Source: an uncultured Sphingobacteriaceae bacterium
GTDB lineage: Bacteria; Bacteroidota; Bacteroidia; Sphingobacteriales; Sphingobacteriaceae
Assembly: GCA_937875035.1 (NCBI GenBank)
Contig: CALNCF010000155.1
Coordinates: forward strand, 1-7,404
Reading direction: 5' to 3'
Length of the DNA: 7,404 nucleotides
The notes under the pieces were generated by a model. It saw only the letters and a program-made list of their open reading frames with translations. It was not told the DNA's origin and made no database searches. Positions 1-5,816 of the stretch are shown here, piece after piece. A program made the translations under genes and the position numbers. How positions within the stretch are numbered: the first letter of the stretch is position 1; every line of letters starts with the position of its first letter.

Positions 1-262
1 CGGTCAGGATCTTGTGCCCGTATGCCTGGTGCCCTACATCCCATACCAGTTGATCGTAAGGGGTATTAAATACATAATGTAAGGCCACGCTCAGCTCTAC
101 CACACCCAGGCTTGCCGCGAAATGCCCGCCGTTAACCGATACGATGTCAATAATATATTGTCGCAGTTCTTTACAAACCCTATCCAGCTCTTCTTCTTTC
201 AGGTTCCTGAGGTCGGAAGGAAACTGGATTTGTTCTAATAATTCACCGGCTTTTACGTCCAT
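1..262 (-). CDS. dxs: 1-deoxy-D-xylulose-5-phosphate synthase, N-terminal part (cut by window edge)
   Basis: DXS condenses pyruvate with glyceraldehyde 3-phosphate, using thiamine diphosphate, in the first step of the MEP isoprenoid pathway in the cytoplasm. Only the first 87 codons are present; the gene continues past position 1. Translating the reverse strand from the ATG at 262 gives a typical DXS amino end: DLRNLKEEEL near residues 17-26, NGGHFAASLG at 44-53 with the conserved His at 47, LHYVFNTPYDQLVWDVGHQAYGHKIL at about 61-86 with His78. These His residues match the cofactor and substrate site histidines of the family (E. coli H49 and H80 by my alignment from memory). A family member would be about 630 residues, so most of the gene lies outside. 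It is divergent from scpA, with a -7 box about 42 nt upstream. Identification is by recognisable motifs and is firm. Confidence 0.95.
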   Translation of the reverse strand, partial: MDVKAGELLEQIQFPSDLRNLKEEELDRVCKELRQYIIDIVSVNGGHFAASLGVVELSVALHYVFNTPYDQLVWDVGHQAYGHKILT

Positions 263-303
263 CTATACCGAATTTGGGATCTTTTAATGTGATAACAGAA
301 TAG

Positions 304-311
304 CAAATATA
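304..311 (-). promoter_or_regulatory. -7 box of the dxs promoter (TATATTTG)
   Basis: On the minus strand these bases read TATATTTG, a perfect match to the Bacteroidota -7 consensus TAnnTTTG. They lie about 42 nt before the dxs ATG at 262, which would leave a leader of about 35-40 nt. I could not find a TTG at the usual 18-21 nt further upstream, so the -33 half is weak or absent. Confidence 0.55.
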
Positions 312-390
312 CATTTTTTAGGCATTGGCTATTCTTAATTTCAATTAACGCCTGCGGCCGTATAAATGTTCCCTTTTCTGAAATAATTAT

Positions 391-420
391 TTTGTCAATT
401 CGATATTCTGAATAGATTTG
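391..420 (+). promoter_or_regulatory. scpA promoter, TTTG (-33) and TAGATTTG (-7)
   Basis: TTTG at 391-394 and TAGATTTG at 413-420 are separated by 18 nt, close to the Bacteroidota -33/-7 arrangement TTTG-N19-21-TAnnTTTG. Transcription should begin around 424-427, only a few bases before the ATG at 430. This argues that a TTG codon at 418, which lies inside the -7 box, is not the translation start. Confidence 0.65.
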
Positions 421-429
421 AGGCAGATT

Positions 430-1215
430 ATGGTAATTCCTGACGATAAATACGAGATTAAACTGCCTCAGTTTGAAGGTCCTTTTGACCTGCTTTTGTT
501 TTTTATCGAACGGGATGAGCTGGATATCTACGATATTCCCATTTCTAAAATAACCTCCGATTTCCTGGCCTATATCGCCCAGATGACGGCTTTGAACATT
601 GAGCTCGCCAGCGAATTTATCCTCGTAGCGGCGCGTTTAATGCAGATCAAGGCTAAAATGCTCCTGCCCCGTCCAGAGATCGATGCCGAAGGCAACGAGG
701 TGGATCCGCGTAAGGACCTGATCCAGAAGCTGATCGAATACAAGAAGTTCAAGGAGGCATCCGGAGAGCTGGAGATCATGTCGGAGGAGCGGGCCAAGCA
801 GTTCAAACGGGGTAATTTCTATCATGATCTGAACGAAGTGCGCCTGTCGGCTTCATCCGAAGAAGAGCTCCAGACCCTTGATCTGTTCCGTATCATGACC
901 GTGTATCAGCGTATCATGTTCCGGTATAATAATAAGCCGGAACCCGTGGTGCATACCGTGGTACAGTACCCATATACCATCGAAAGCCAGAAGAAATATA
1001 TTTCCCAGCTCTTGCTCAGCAATGAGAAGCTCAATTTTGAATCGGTGATGAAGGATGCCAAAGACCGGGTACAGCTGGTATATTCTTTCCTCGCGATCCT
1101 GGAGCTGCTCCAGCAGCAAATGGTAGAGATCCAGATCGGCTTAGGCTTCAATAATTTCTGGATCAGCCCGAAAGATTCCGACGAAACGGAGCAGCCCGAG
1201 CCGGAAACGGCCTGA
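430..1215 (+). CDS. scpA: Segregation and condensation protein A (ScpA, kleisin)
   Basis: ScpA is the bacterial kleisin: with ScpB it bridges the SMC dimer to form the condensin that compacts and segregates the chromosome. The 261-residue product opens with YEIKLPQFEGPFDLLLFFIERDELDIYDIPI (about residues 7-37), the hallmark of the family amino terminus. ARLMQIKAKMLLPR near residues 69-82 follows, then a charged middle segment and a helical C-terminal region (SVMKDAKDRVQLVYSFLAILELLQQQ) that fits the winged-helix domain binding the SMC head. Length is normal for the family. I chose ATG 430 over the in-frame TTG at 418 because the TTG sits inside the -7 promoter box, and because four residues before the conserved block are not needed. 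scpB and smc are not in the window. The gene is divergent from dxs and converges with the amidohydrolase gene with no spacer. Confidence 0.95.
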   Translation: MVIPDDKYEIKLPQFEGPFDLLLFFIERDELDIYDIPISKITSDFLAYIAQMTALNIELASEFILVAARLMQIKAKMLLPRPEIDAEGNEVDPRKDLIQKLIEYKKFKEASGELEIMSEERAKQFKRGNFYHDLNEVRLSASSEEELQTLDLFRIMTVYQRIMFRYNNKPEPVVHTVVQYPYTIESQKKYISQLLLSNEKLNFESVMKDAKDRVQLVYSFLAILELLQQQMVEIQIGLGFNNFWISPKDSDETEQPEPETA

Positions 1216-1229
1216 TCAGGCGATCCGGC
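1200..1229. repeat. GC-rich composite inverted repeat at the convergent stop codons; possible bidirectional terminator
   Basis: An outer pair GCCGGA (1200-1205) / TCCGGC (1224-1229) encloses a perfect 12-bp palindrome, GCCTGATCAGGC (1210-1221). The palindrome holds both stop codons, TGA at 1213-1215 for scpA and the complement of TGA at 1216-1218 for the amidohydrolase gene. Folded, this gives a 6-bp stem, an asymmetric internal loop and a 4-bp stem closed by GATC. No U-tract follows on either side, so an intrinsic terminator is uncertain. It could act as an RNA 3'-end stabiliser for both convergent messages. Confidence 0.4.
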
Positions 1230-2346
1230 GCGCCTTACCTTCCGGCAGGATCTGTACGATCCCCGGTTTTTTCCCTTTCTCCAGGCTTCCGAACTGGTGT
1301 TCGATCCCTAAGAACCTGGCGCCGTTAATGGTAGCCCAGCGCAGGATCTCTTCAAAGCTTATTTCCGGGAAGTGCGCTTGTATGGTCCTTATTTCCGACA
1401 GGATATCCAGCGTGTGATTGGAGGCCAGGCTGTCTGTTCCCAGGGTGATCTGGCATTGCTGCCGCATCATATCAGCCACAGGGGGAAGGCTCCGTTCGAT
1501 GTACAGATTCGCCTGCGGACAGAGGCACCACCATGCCTGCGGGATCCTTTCGCGGATCATGGCCAGCTCTGGTTCGCTGGTAAAGGTGTTATGAACAAAG
1601 AGGTGCTTCGCTGCCGGGTTTAGATAATCGATATAGGTTTGTAAAGAGGTTTTTCCGCTGGGATGATAAAAAGAAATGTCAAGTCCAAAGGTTTCGTACA
1701 GGCGGTTAAAGTTTCCCGATTTATCGAGGAAGAAATAGTTTTCGGCCAGGCTTTCCTGGTTGTGAACGCTTATTATTTCTTCTTCTGAAGCCAAAGCCCG
1801 GAAGAGGGCTTCCGAAACGGAATAGGGGGCATGCGCCGTTAAGCTGGTCTTCAGCGTTCCTGCCAGCGCCTGCAGTTCCCGGCCCTTTTCAATAATTGCG
1901 GGCGCGAACGCAGGGTTAAACCCGATCAGCTCAATAAAGGTGTGATAATAAATGCCGGATCGTTCTTTAACAGGGAAAGAGCTGCTGCCATTAGAGATAT
2001 CGCCGACCGCCACAATACCTTTGTCATACATATCCCGGTCGGCCTTAACGGCTGCCTCCAGCATTTCCTCTTCGGGGAAGCGGCGGATCTTCTGCAAATT
2101 CAATACGAAGTCAACGATTCCGGTGCCCTCCGGCACGGCACCCTTCAGGTGCGAAAGCTCCAGATGGCAATGGGTATTGATAAACCCCGGGCAAACAGCG
2201 CCTTCGAAGTACTGCACATCGTCCGAAACCTCATCCCGTGAAACAATATCAAGTACCTGGTGTTGATCGTCGAGGATCAGCACCCCGTTCTGCACAGGAG
2301 CAGAGGTAACCGGGTAGATCGTATCGGCTGCGATTTTTTGCATCAT
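1216..2346 (-). CDS. Amidohydrolase-superfamily metal-dependent hydrolase (aminohydrolase/deaminase type)
   Basis: This is a TIM-barrel metallohydrolase of the ATZ/TRZ, adenosylhomocysteine-deaminase-like group. It probably deaminates a purine-type or related nitrogen compound; the substrate cannot be read from sequence. Numbered from the ATG at 2346 (376 residues), the full active-site set is present: HCH at 59-61, His172 in TAHAPYSVS, His195 and Glu198 in SVHNQES, His252 in FVHNT, and Asp305 in GTDSLASNHTLDIL. This is the ligand and catalytic pattern of the SAH/MTA deaminase family. A small beta-sandwich strand set (residues 1-55) precedes the barrel and a short return segment closes it, as usual. 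The frame is open upstream to an ATG at 2394, but that start would place the promoter inside the coding region. ATG 2346 or 2343 starts directly at the -7 box and fits the family amino terminus (MMQKIAADTIYPVT). Aminodeoxyfutalosine deaminase is a possible alternative role. Confidence 0.85.
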   Translation of the reverse strand: MMQKIAADTIYPVTSAPVQNGVLILDDQHQVLDIVSRDEVSDDVQYFEGAVCPGFINTHCHLELSHLKGAVPEGTGIVDFVLNLQKIRRFPEEEMLEAAVKADRDMYDKGIVAVGDISNGSSSFPVKERSGIYYHTFIELIGFNPAFAPAIIEKGRELQALAGTLKTSLTAHAPYSVSEALFRALASEEEIISVHNQESLAENYFFLDKSGNFNRLYETFGLDISFYHPSGKTSLQTYIDYLNPAAKHLFVHNTFTSEPELAMIRERIPQAWWCLCPQANLYIERSLPPVADMMRQQCQITLGTDSLASNHTLDILSEIRTIQAHFPEISFEEILRWATINGARFLGIEHQFGSLEKGKKPGIVQILPEGKARRIA

Positions 2347-2377
2347 CAAAGGTACTATATGGGGCTCTTGCCGCAAA
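2347..2377 (-). promoter_or_regulatory. Amidohydrolase gene promoter, TTTG (-33) and TACCTTTG (-7)
   Basis: On the minus strand TTTG (2374-2377) and TACCTTTG (2347-2354) are separated by exactly 19 nt, a perfect match to the Bacteroidota -33/-7 consensus. The -7 box ends immediately before the ATG at 2346, with a second ATG at 2343. Transcription would begin at or inside these ATG codons, so the message is predicted to be leaderless. The element rules against translation from the ATG at 2394. Confidence 0.7.
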
Positions 2378-2404
2378 ATCCGGGGCCGAAGCAATTTTTA
2401 TTCT

Positions 2405-2412
2405 TATTTTTG
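2405..2412 (+). promoter_or_regulatory. -7 box of the rlmN promoter (TATTTTTG)
   Basis: TATTTTTG matches TAnnTTTG and lies 4 nt before the GTG start of rlmN. No TTG is found at the normal -33 distance, where the sequence is GC-rich. If used, transcription would start at or next to the GTG. It is divergent from the amidohydrolase promoter; the two -7 boxes are 50 nt apart. Confidence 0.5.
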
Positions 2413-2416
2413 TCCC

Positions 2417-3466
2417 GTGGAAACCCCTGTTAAAAAGAAAGATATACGTTCATACGACCTGGATGGGCTTCGTAAAGAGTTTGATGCGATGGGCGAGAAG
2501 CCCTTTCGTGCCAAACAGGTATACGAATGGCTCTGGCAGAAGTCGGCGCTCGATTTCGAGTCGATGACGAATCTTTCCAAGGATCTGCGTAAAACGCTGG
2601 ATGCGCATTTTGCGATTCACGGGGTTGTTGTGCACAACCAGCAGCGGAGCTCCGACAGGACGATCAAGAGCGCGTTCCGTTTGCACGACAATCATATCGT
2701 GGAGGGAGTATTGATCCCTACTCCCGAACGGATGACCGCCTGCGTGTCTTCCCAGGTGGGCTGCAGCCTTACCTGCAAATTCTGCGCAACCGGCTACATG
2801 GAGCGTAAACGTAACCTGAACGCCGATGAGATCTACGACCAGGTGGTATTGATCGACCAGCAGGCACGCGAGAACTACCAGATTCCCCTCAGCAATATTG
2901 TGTACATGGGTATGGGCGAGCCCCTGCTGAACTATGCGAACGTACTGCGGTCTATCGACCGGATCACGGCCGAAGACGGGCTGAATATGTCGTACAAGCG
3001 GATCACGGTTTCAACGGCGGGCATTGCTAAAATGATCCGGAAGCTGGGCGATGATGAAGTAAAGTTCAACCTTGCGCTTTCCCTGCATGCGGCGAATGAT
3101 GCCAAGCGTAACGAGATCATGCCGATCAACGAGAGCAATACGCTGGAAGCCCTGGCCGATGCCCTGAAATATTACTACGAAAAAACACAGAACCCGGTTA
3201 CTTTCGAATATATCGTGTTCAATAATTTTAACGATGAGATCGAAGATGCGCGGGAGCTCCTGGCGTTCTGCCAGCATGTTCCCTGCAAGGTGAACATCAT
3301 TGAATATAACCCGATCGCTTTTGCCGATTTTCTCAATGCCGGCGAGGATAAGATCGATGCCTTTGCCAATTACCTGCGCAGGAACGATGTGATCACGAAC
3401 ATCCGTCGCAGCAGGGGCAAGGATATTGATGCAGCCTGCGGACAATTAGCCGTGAAACAAAAATAA
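2417..3466 (+). CDS. rlmN: Dual-specificity rRNA/tRNA adenine-C2 methyltransferase RlmN (radical SAM)
   Basis: RlmN methylates C2 of A2503 in 23S rRNA and of A37 in some tRNAs, using two SAM molecules and a [4Fe-4S] cluster in the cytoplasm. The 349-residue product has the RlmN amino-terminal domain (GEKPFRAKQVYEWLW, residues 26-40), then CVSSQVGCSLTCKFCATG. The cluster-binding CxxxCxxC motif is C116, C120 and C123. GMGEPLLNY follows at 165-173. SLHAANDAKRNEIMPIN is also typical, and the family tail DIDAACGQL holds the catalytic Cys341 that carries the methylene intermediate. Both essential elements are intact, so the enzyme should be active. Length is normal. The start is GTG: the first in-frame ATG is codon 25 and would cut into the conserved amino domain. 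The gene is divergent from the amidohydrolase and followed by a palindrome overlapping its stop codon. Confidence 0.95.
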   Translation: METPVKKKDIRSYDLDGLRKEFDAMGEKPFRAKQVYEWLWQKSALDFESMTNLSKDLRKTLDAHFAIHGVVVHNQQRSSDRTIKSAFRLHDNHIVEGVLIPTPERMTACVSSQVGCSLTCKFCATGYMERKRNLNADEIYDQVVLIDQQARENYQIPLSNIVYMGMGEPLLNYANVLRSIDRITAEDGLNMSYKRITVSTAGIAKMIRKLGDDEVKFNLALSLHAANDAKRNEIMPINESNTLEALADALKYYYEKTQNPVTFEYIVFNNFNDEIEDARELLAFCQHVPCKVNIIEYNPIAFADFLNAGEDKIDAFANYLRRNDVITNIRRSRGKDIDAACGQLAVKQK

Positions 3467-3482
3467 CCGCATATATGCGGTT
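3465..3482. repeat. Perfect 18-bp palindrome AACCGCATATATGCGGTT
   Basis: The 18 bases are exactly self-complementary. The first two belong to the rlmN stop codon TAA (3464-3466), and the last two are the start of the TTG that I read as the -33 element of the comF promoter. As RNA it gives a 7-bp stem with a TATA loop, but no T-tract follows, so it is a poor intrinsic terminator. As DNA it has the form of a dimeric repressor or activator site covering the -33 region. Either role is possible. Confidence 0.5.
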
Positions 3483-3511
3483 GTCCCCTCTAATTACCCG
3501 TCCTATTTTTA
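3481..3511 (+). promoter_or_regulatory. comF promoter, TTG (-33) and TATTTTTA (-7)
   Basis: TTG at 3481-3483 and TATTTTTA at 3504-3511 are 20 nt apart, matching the Bacteroidota spacing. The -7 box has one mismatch, A for the final G. The ATG at 3527 lies 15 nt after the box, so the leader would be about 10 nt. The -33 overlaps the end of the palindrome at 3465-3482. Confidence 0.45.
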
Positions 3512-3526
3512 ACAAAAAGAATTGTT

Positions 3527-4222
3527 ATGAAACAGGCAGGAACTTATTTTCGTGATCTTCTCACACTGGTATATCCCGAGCTCTGCGCAGCCTGCGCGAA
3601 TCATCTGTATAAAGGTGAAGAGGTGATCTGTACAGTATGCCGGCATCATCTCCCCTATACTTCTTTCGAGTCGCACGCAGGCAATCCGGTGGAAAAGCTT
3701 TTCTGGGGAAGAGTGCCGATCAGCAGCGCTGCTTCCCTGTTGTTTTTCAGGAAGGGCTCGAGGGTGCAGCATCTGCTGCATGAGCTCAAATACAGGCGGA
3801 ACCGTGCCGTAGGAGTTCGCATGGGTGAGCTCATGGGCTTGCGCCTCTCGCAAACAGCGCGCTTCAATACAGCGGATATCCTTTTGCCTGTACCCCTTCA
3901 TCCTGCCAAGATCAGGCAGCGCGGGTATAACCAGGCTGGGGTGATCGTAGAAGGAATGGCGCGGAGCATGAACAAGAGAGTAGACGAGTTTAATTTCCAG
4001 AGAACGGATTTTACCGAGAGCCAGACCCGGAAATCGCGCTATGCCCGTTTCGAAAATATGAAGGATGTGTTTACGATCAGGGATGAAGAGGCTTTCCGTA
4101 ATAAGCATTTCATCCTGGTAGATGATGTGATCACTACCGGCGCTACGATCGAGGCCTGTGCCCAGCGTTTACTGAAGGTTCCGGGTGTTAAAGTTTCCGT
4201 GGTTTCGCTTGCGTCAGCATAA
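3527..4222 (+). CDS. ComF-family phosphoribosyltransferase-like protein
   Basis: The 231-residue product has the two-part ComF layout. An amino-terminal zinc ribbon carries C20, C23, C35 and C38 (CAAC and CTVC pairs). A type I phosphoribosyltransferase fold follows, with LPVPLHPAKIRQRGYNQ in the middle and the PRPP-binding loop VDDVITTGAT at residues 198-207. ComF is required for DNA uptake in naturally transformable bacteria, where it works with the single-strand helicase ComFA. In Bacteroidota the family is near universal and its role is untested in most species, so competence is a family association and not a conclusion here. Length and motifs are normal and no residue of the PRPP loop is missing. 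It follows rlmN by 60 bp with its own promoter-like element and precedes the lipoprotein gene by 49 bp. No ribosome binding site is evident. Confidence 0.9.
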   Translation: MKQAGTYFRDLLTLVYPELCAACANHLYKGEEVICTVCRHHLPYTSFESHAGNPVEKLFWGRVPISSAASLLFFRKGSRVQHLLHELKYRRNRAVGVRMGELMGLRLSQTARFNTADILLPVPLHPAKIRQRGYNQAGVIVEGMARSMNKRVDEFNFQRTDFTESQTRKSRYARFENMKDVFTIRDEEAFRNKHFILVDDVITTGATIEACAQRLLKVPGVKVSVVSLASA

Positions 4223-4225
4223 TAA

Positions 4226-4258
4226 TTTCCTCGTCTGCCCGTAATTAGCTTATCTTTG
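4226..4258 (+). promoter_or_regulatory. Lipoprotein gene promoter, TTTC (-33) and TATCTTTG (-7)
   Basis: TATCTTTG at 4251-4258 is a perfect TAnnTTTG box, 13 nt before the ATG at 4272. TTTC at 4226-4229 stands 21 nt upstream as a one-mismatch -33 element. A leader of about 7-10 nt is predicted. The element lies in the 49-bp gap after the comF stop codon, so the lipoprotein gene can be transcribed independently. Confidence 0.6.
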
Positions 4259-4271
4259 ACAAATTTGATCC

Positions 4272-5639
4272 ATGCGTTTATTCAGTGCTTTAGTACTTAT
4301 TATTACCGTAATTGGTGTGAGTTCCTGCCGGAAAGAGCTGGACATTACGAAAGATCCTTCTGCCAGGCTGGAATTCTCTACAGATACAGTCCTGTTCGAT
4401 ACGGTGTTCACGACCCTGGGCTCTACGACCCAGCGTTTAAAGGTCTATAACCGGAATAAGAACGCAGTGAGCATATCCTCGGTCCGTATTGGCGGAGGCT
4501 CCGGCTCAAGCTACCGCATGAATGTGGATGGCTTGCCGGGCAATGAGCTGCACGACATCGAGATCGCCGGTAACGATTCCATCTTTGTGTTCGTCGAAGT
4601 GACGATCGATCCCAATGCTTCGGCAATACCCTTTATAGTTGCTGATTCCCTGCTGTTCGACCTCAACGGGAACCGCCAGCAGGTGCAGCTGGCAGCCTAT
4701 GGGCAGAATGCGCATTTTTATAACGACAGTGTGATCTCCGGGAATGTAACCTGGAGCAACGACCTGCCTCATGTGGTATTTAATAACCTGATCGTGGATT
4801 CAGGGAGCACCCTTACCATTATGCCGGGAACGAAAATATATATGTATAAGAGTTCCTTCTTTGCGGTGCTTGGTACCCTTAAATCGAACGGAACGTTAAC
4901 GGATTCGATCACTATCCAGGGTACACGGCTGGAGCCGATCTATTACGATGAGCCGGGGCAGTGGAACGGAATGTGGTTCTTCCGGGGCAGCACCAACAAC
5001 GAAATACGATATACGACCATTAAGAACGCTATACAGGGTATCCGGGTAGATTCATTGCCCGAAAGTGCGAACCCTAACCTGGTGCTTGCCAATTCCATTG
5101 TTAAGAATATGCAGGTGGTCGGGCTGGTCGCTTATAACGCACAGATAGAGGCCTTTAATAACCTCTTCTTCAATTGCGGACAGTACGCTATTATCGGTAT
5201 GTACGGGGGTAAATACACTTTCCTGCATAATACGATAGGGAATTACAATTTCATGTTCAACCGCCAGACCCCTTCGGTAGCCTTTACCGATTACATAGAA
5301 ATCTTTACGAACCCGCTGGAAGTTCACCTGGTCAATAATATTATCTGGGGAAGCCTGAACGATGAGTTCCTGCTCGATCTGAAAGCGAAGCCCAATGATA
5401 TCGTTGAGTTTGAATACAACCTGGTCCGCTCGTCGAATACGAGCTTTTCTGCCACGAATATCAGGAATCGTGATCCGAAGTTCAGCAAGGCCGAAAAGGA
5501 AGATTATCACCTGAAGGACCAGAGCAGCCCTGCCTATGGCAAGGGGATTTACCTCAATTCCTTCCCGGGATTGTCGACGGATATGGATGGGAAACCCCGG
5601 CAAAATCCGCCTTCAGTAGGCTGTTATGAGGCTTTATAA
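4272..5639 (+). CDS. Secreted lipoprotein with right-handed beta-helix and choice-of-anchor-Q-like end
   Basis: The 455-residue product begins with a lipoprotein signal peptide: MRLF, a hydrophobic core to about residue 15, then a lipobox VSSC with the modified cysteine at 19 (next residue Arg), so it should be anchored in the outer or inner membrane. Residues about 30-150 look like an Ig-like beta-sandwich (FDTVFTTLGSTTQRLKVYNRN and EIAGNDSIFVFVEVTIDP resemble the DUF1573/ASPM-Hydin-type folds). From about 150 the sequence shows beta-helix rungs: LIVDSGSTLTIMPGTKIYM, then repeated N-rich turns such as NEIRYTTIKNAIQGIRV, NLVLANSIVKNMQVVGLVAYNAQIEAFNNLFFNC and YTFLHNTIGNYN. The end, STDMDGKPRQNPPSVGCYEAL, has the DxDGxxR...GCYE pattern of choice-of-anchor-Q proteins. 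Polysaccharide binding or lyase activity is possible from the fold, but I see no catalytic residue that proves it. It has its own promoter and terminator, so it is probably monocistronic. Confidence 0.85.
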   Translation: MRLFSALVLIITVIGVSSCRKELDITKDPSARLEFSTDTVLFDTVFTTLGSTTQRLKVYNRNKNAVSISSVRIGGGSGSSYRMNVDGLPGNELHDIEIAGNDSIFVFVEVTIDPNASAIPFIVADSLLFDLNGNRQQVQLAAYGQNAHFYNDSVISGNVTWSNDLPHVVFNNLIVDSGSTLTIMPGTKIYMYKSSFFAVLGTLKSNGTLTDSITIQGTRLEPIYYDEPGQWNGMWFFRGSTNNEIRYTTIKNAIQGIRVDSLPESANPNLVLANSIVKNMQVVGLVAYNAQIEAFNNLFFNCGQYAIIGMYGGKYTFLHNTIGNYNFMFNRQTPSVAFTDYIEIFTNPLEVHLVNNIIWGSLNDEFLLDLKAKPNDIVEFEYNLVRSSNTSFSATNIRNRDPKFSKAEKEDYHLKDQSSPAYGKGIYLNSFPGLSTDMDGKPRQNPPSVGCYEAL

Positions 5640-5656
5640 AAAAAAATAAAAAAAAT

Positions 5657-5690
5657 GTAACCTTTTGGGTGGGTTTCCAGTTTAACACCT
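5657..5690 (+). promoter_or_regulatory. Possible ECF-sigma-type promoter (GTAACC core)
   Basis: An A-rich run at 5638-5655 leads into TGTAACCTTTT. The AAC core in GTAACC (5657-5662) resembles the -35 of extracytoplasmic-function sigma promoters, and from memory similar strings precede ECF sigma genes in this phylum. A candidate -10 around TTTAAC (5681-5686) is not convincing. No TAnnTTTG box fits here. This is a weak, pattern-based suggestion. Confidence 0.2.
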
Positions 5691-5719
5691 CTTGAGAGCG
5701 TAAATATAAATTAATCAAT

Positions 5720-5765
5720 AAGGCTTAGCTGATTCGAAAGAAGAGGTCTAAGCCTTTTGGTTTTT
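5720..5765 (+). terminator. Rho-independent-type terminator after the lipoprotein gene
   Basis: AAGGCTTAG (5720-5728) pairs perfectly with CTAAGCCTT (5748-5756), giving a 9-bp stem with a 19-nt loop. The T-rich tail TTGGTTTTT (5757-5765) follows on the plus strand. It lies 81 nt past the lipoprotein stop and 51 nt before the HPt start, so it should separate the two units. The long loop and the two G bases in the tail make it a moderate terminator; partial readthrough or attenuation is possible. The 5640-5816 stretch holds no gene. Confidence 0.65.
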
Positions 5766-5816
5766 ATACCCGGTCTGAAGGATATTTTACTTATTTTGTA
5801 TAAGAATTATAAGTAT

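Noticed and set aside
418..429. TTG at 418 as the scpA start
   Set aside because: The codon lies within the -7 box TAGATTTG (413-420), upstream of the expected transcription start.
1942..2266. Two overlapping plus-strand frames of about 100 codons inside the amidohydrolase gene
   Set aside because: The minus-strand gene carries all active-site motifs through this region, so these are shadows.
3011..3445. 144-codon minus-strand frame opposite rlmN
   Set aside because: It mirrors the conserved radical-SAM coding sequence and has no promoter-like box or recognisable protein features.
3509..4108. Long open frame on the minus strand (199 codons) opposite comF
   Set aside because: It lies wholly across a well-recognised ComF gene, has no domain I recognise and reads as the antisense shadow of that coding sequence.
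5052..5603. 183-codon minus-strand frame opposite the lipoprotein gene
   Set aside because: The plus strand has a lipobox and beta-helix pattern; the opposite frame has no family features or promoter box.
5638..5655. A-rich run as a phase-variable tract
   Set aside because: It is interrupted by a T and lies downstream of a stop codon, so slippage would change no protein and no mapped promoter spacing that I can defend.
5757..5816. TTG at 5757 as the HPt start
   Set aside because: It is in the T-rich tail of the terminator hairpin, and the added 20 residues are not part of an HPt domain.
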